A DNA stretch of 64,000 nt from Skeletonema tropicum. Its lineage: Eukaryota; Bacillariophyta; Thalassiosirophyceae; Thalassiosirales; Thalassiosiraceae. Location: NCBI GenBank assembly GCA_037178625.1, contig CM074135.1, positions 1,986,001 through 2,050,000 on the forward strand, read 5' to 3'. The translations under genes and the position numbers were made by a program. Numbering within the stretch: position 1 is the stretch's first letter; every line of letters starts with the position of its first letter. This document shows, piece by piece, positions 61,728 through 64,000 of this stretch. The notes under the pieces are model-generated. The model made no database searches and was not told the origin of the DNA. It saw nothing but the letters and a program-made list of their open reading frames with translations.

Positions 61728-61799
61728 AGTGCCAGTGGTTTAGTGGTAAAATCCAACGTTGCCATCGTTGGGCCCCGAGTTCGATTCTCGGCTGGCGCA
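61728..61799 (+). tRNA. tRNA-Gly (anticodon GCC)
   Basis: A 7-bp acceptor stem (GTGCCAG with CTGGCGC), D-arm (GGTTTAGTGGTAAAATCC), anticodon stem CAACG/CGTTG around TTGCCAT, and T-arm CCGAGTTCGATTCTCGG. The discriminator is A and CCA is not encoded. A and B box consensus are intact. No intron. Confidence 0.96.
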
Positions 61800-62365
61800 G
61801 TAAATCTGTTGGAAACTCTTCTTTGCATCGGAGGTTCTTTTTCTTCTTTCTCTTTTGTTGCTTGTGAACCTGCTACCGACCATAAGTACTTATTGGCAAA
61901 GATTTAATGCACTGAGCCCCAACCTTACCGAAGTATCATCAGCCTCTACTTTTACATTTTCTTCTAACACCTGTCAAATTATTGATCTTTCTCTCTGTGT
62001 GTCTGCCTCAAAGGGAAGAGAAAGTTGTGTAGCATTCTTTCAGAACGGAAGGTTGTTCTCGTCTTCATACCACTCTACTCTTTTCTATAGGTACTCTCCC
62101 TGCATTGTGTTGTCGCCAAACAATGCTGAAACTGATAGATAAGGAATGCATGGTAGCAGGTTTTAAAGTTTGGAAAGTAGTTTACGAGGAATATCAGAGA
62201 ATGAATTAAGTCTCAAAAATCAACAACCTGCGTCAGCCAGGCTTGATGGTGAATTCATTTAAATAAAATCAAAACCTAACCACAGGTTGCATACTTCAAT
62301 TGATAAAAAAAGAAGTTGATTGGTTGAAGTACATCGATCACGAGAAGCCACCCAAAAAGAATAGT
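61800..62365. other. Intergenic between two tRNA genes
   Basis: A T-rich stretch follows the tRNA-Gly gene (TTCTTTTTCTTCTTTC), a possible Pol III stop region. Frames in this stretch are short and unsupported. Confidence 0.4.
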
Positions 62366-62437
62366 TCCGATACTGGGACTCGAACCCAGGTATGCCGCGT
62401 GAGAGGCGGCTATGATAACCACCTACATCATATCGGA
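62366..62437 (-). tRNA. tRNA-Glu (anticodon CTC)
   Basis: On the minus strand: acceptor TCCGATA with TATCGGA, D-arm GATGTAGGTGGTTATC, anticodon stem GCCGC/GCGGC around CTCTCAC, and T-arm CTGGGTTCGAGTCCCAG. All stems pair. No intron and no encoded CCA. It reads GAG codons. Confidence 0.96.
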
Positions 62438-62550
62438 TTGATGGCAGAACATGTCACTCTAAGTTACATAAATTACTATATGCTCTGACGAAGCGAAAGC
62501 GACTCAAACTTGATCGGCATTCGGCATCCTTGCTTTGCCTCCGCTCTTGG

Positions 62551-63062
62551 CTACTGGCGGGAACTAAATCGTACCTCGCCGCGGTACGATTTATCAAATT
62601 TTACGCACAAAACACTAACAAAATGAAAAGAGTCATAAATTCGGCCATGCTACTCGACGAAAATACATAGAGCGGTCTAAAAATAGAATCCCAAACAGTA
62701 TATATACATTATATGATGCAGAAGAGACTATAGTTCGTCGAGATGGAGCACCTATCGACAAATTTGGGACCAATAACTGCTATTTCGATCTAGAATGACG
62801 CATGTCTACGGCATATCTGCATGCCTGTGCTGCTGCTGCTATGCGAGTATACTACCTACAACGTTGACCAGTGGTTCTATCGAAAGCTACTTGTCTATAC
62901 TATCATATTATGGTCGATTATTTGGGATAGGCGTTGACATGGAGGCTCAGAACCATGATATTAGGGTGTAGAATGCGTCGTTTTTGTGTTTTGTTAGTGA
63001 TTTGTGTGGAGATTTCTCCGTGGTACGATTTATTTCCGGTACGATTTAGTTCCCGCCAGTAG
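62551..63062. mobile_element. 512-bp non-autonomous element B, 4-bp TTGG target duplication
   Basis: CTACTGGCGGGAACTAAATC and on to GTACC is the exact complement of the right end. TTGG flanks it at 62547-62550 and 63063-63066. The motif GGTACGATTTA occurs twice near each end. The interior aligns with element A at 44023-44540 although the terminal repeats differ. Confidence 0.8.
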
Positions 63063-63168
63063 TTGGGTCTTGTGATCTAACATTTTTCTGTTCCGCTGTT
63101 GTGTGAGGTGAGGTTATGTTGTGTTGAGTTTTGTGCTAAGTTAATCTCACGCAAATCAATCTATTACC

Positions 63169-63726
63169 ATGGGATCAATGCTCTCAATCGAAGCCTTATT
63201 TTGGGCTCCACTAGGGATGGATCTCATGCTCCTAGCCGGCACATACAGCGCTTGTAAATTATCTGGTTTAGGCTGGTATCTGAACGAAATGAAAAAACAT
63301 ACCGAGAAGAAAAATGACGACGATGATGAAGTGATTGCCAAGTTGGTCAAGGATGAATCTCATCCCATTCACTCTGTGTGGGATATTGCTATGACTGCAT
63401 ATTCTGCCTACGGTTGTGTAAGTCGTCACATTTCATTCATTATATCTGTTGGAATTCAGTTCACCATCTGTCTTACACATTTCTTCCTCGATTCTCTATC
63501 CACACAGCTTTTGCCATGGGCAACGTACGTTGCCTATAAGGATCCGACTCTTCGTGTTTCGCTCTCCTGGGCGATGACGACACTAATGGGCGCAAAGTTA
63601 GTATCACCTACTGCATGGAAGTGGACGAACGCAAATGGGCAAAAAGGCAAAATTCTTACAATTATTTTCTTTTACATACCCACCTACGGAGGTTACGCGG
63701 CTTACAAAAGCTTCTTTTCCTCTTGA
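63169..63726 (+). CDS. Small multi-pass membrane protein, unknown
   Basis: ATG 63169. A 90-nt intron (63418-63507; GTAAGT...CCACACAG) is a multiple of three and reads through without a stop, so the spliced product has 155 residues and the unspliced one 185. There are hydrophobic segments at the start (SIEALFWAPLGMDLMLLAGTYSA), the middle (VSLSWAMTTLMGAKLVSP) and the end (ILTIIFFYIPTYGGYAAY), with a charged coil KKHTEKKNDDDDEVIAKL between them. No family is recognised. Confidence 0.65.
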   Translation: MGSMLSIEALFWAPLGMDLMLLAGTYSACKLSGLGWYLNEMKKHTEKKNDDDDEVIAKLVKDESHPIHSVWDIAMTAYSAYGCVSRHISFIISVGIQFTICLTHFFLDSLSTQLLPWATYVAYKDPTLRVSLSWAMTTLMGAKLVSPTAWKWTNANGQKGKILTIIFFYIPTYGGYAAYKSFFSS

Positions 63727-63826
63727 ACATGCACACTACTTCTCCCCTGATATTATAATGTGCAATAGAGACTCCAAATTACTTCGCTTGTGTAATGGCT
63801 TTCTTATATAGCTTTTATTCTTATAA

Positions 63827-64000
63827 TTAGCTGTTACCATAGTCGTCAAATGAGTACATCATTCTCTCCTTCATCTTGCCAACGACGTGAGGGATTTCAG
63901 TTTTCATCTTACCAACGACTTTCCCAGCAACTTTTCTACCTTGCCTCATTCCGACTTGTGCTGCCTCTAAACCAATCTTCCCAGCTGCACCTGTTACTCT
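63827..64000 (-). CDS. C-terminal end of an unknown basic protein (continues beyond the window)
   Basis: The frame is open from the window edge to a TAA at 63827-63829 and gives 57 residues: Gly/Lys/Val-rich helices (GAAGKIGLEAAQVGMRQGRK, KVVGKMKTEIPHVVGKMKER) ending MMYSFDDYGNS. The two VVGKMK repeats suggest an amphipathic helical repeat. The start lies outside. Confidence 0.6.
   Translation of the reverse strand, partial: RVTGAAGKIGLEAAQVGMRQGRKVAGKVVGKMKTEIPHVVGKMKERMMYSFDDYGNS

Noticed and set aside
1..64000. CRISPR array, bacterial operons or prophage
   Set aside because: No regular direct repeats with unique spacers occur. Introns and eukaryotic families exclude a prokaryotic origin. 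The tandem array at 26423-26509 has no spacers.

Overview
This window is nuclear DNA of a photosynthetic stramenopile, most probably a centric diatom of the Thalassiosirales type. The reasons are: short GT-AG introns (about 70-140 nt); signal peptides ending in A-F or G-F motifs (the diatom plastid-import signal) on several proteins; a PsbP-like lumen protein, a YggT protein and a DUF1499 protein; cytosolic eS4, ATG8, APC3/CDC27, LETM1 and CstF-64; eukaryotic tRNA genes; and Tc1/IS630-type transposases with many small inverted-repeat elements. The organism is inferred from gene content only.

Layout. 1-1583 holds the 5' part of a secreted protein with two CxxCH motifs (minus). 2113-5608 is a nested transposon: a Tc1/IS630-like element (2317-4904) sits inside an older foldback element. 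6101-6553 is an unknown gene. 6964-9704 is APC3/CDC27 (minus), divergent from a four-exon EEVS-like sugar-phosphate cyclase (10038-11988). 12242-15378 is a GT61-type glycosyltransferase with cysteine modules, followed by a broken LicD-like relic. 15600-16953 carries three small elements. 17215-20028 is LETM1, and 20514-21202 a small predicted mitochondrial protein. 21657-24288 holds three plastid-type genes. 24476-27500 has an unknown protein and repeat-rich DNA. 27740-28525 is eS4. 29563-35801 holds a plastid-type protein, a two-exon SppA protease, CstF-64 and a GST-HIT fusion. 36128-40131 is a cysteine-desulfurase/TtcA-type fusion with about seven frame breaks. 41138-43762 is a subtilase and ATG8. 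44023-48700 is repeat-rich with a second transposase. 49043-50140 is a sulfotransferase. 50424-56259 holds two F-box genes. 56643-58848 is an alpha/beta hydrolase, 58855-60666 an MSS51-C-like protein, then small elements, two tRNA genes and two more genes.

Most striking: the minus-strand gene at 50424-54415 encodes about 1302 residues with an F-box, ARM-like repeats, a segment that aligns without gaps to the H3 alpha2-alpha3 region, another that aligns without gaps to the core of histone H4, and a C-terminal Rad23 XPC-binding-like segment. An H3-H4 doublet inside a candidate ubiquitin-ligase adaptor is an architecture I do not know from the literature. Other highlights: a fused sulfur-donor/tRNA-thiolase gene; an ATG8 that lacks its C-terminal glycine; two 0.5-kb elements that share internal sequence and 4-bp TTRG target duplications but have different termini; and a nested insertion whose pre-insertion site is still readable in the opposite arm.

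Several conserved genes are open only after one or more single-base frame corrections, some in homopolymers. This suggests uncorrected assembly indels, though real decay cannot be excluded. Exon joins were made by hand from reading frame and splice consensus.
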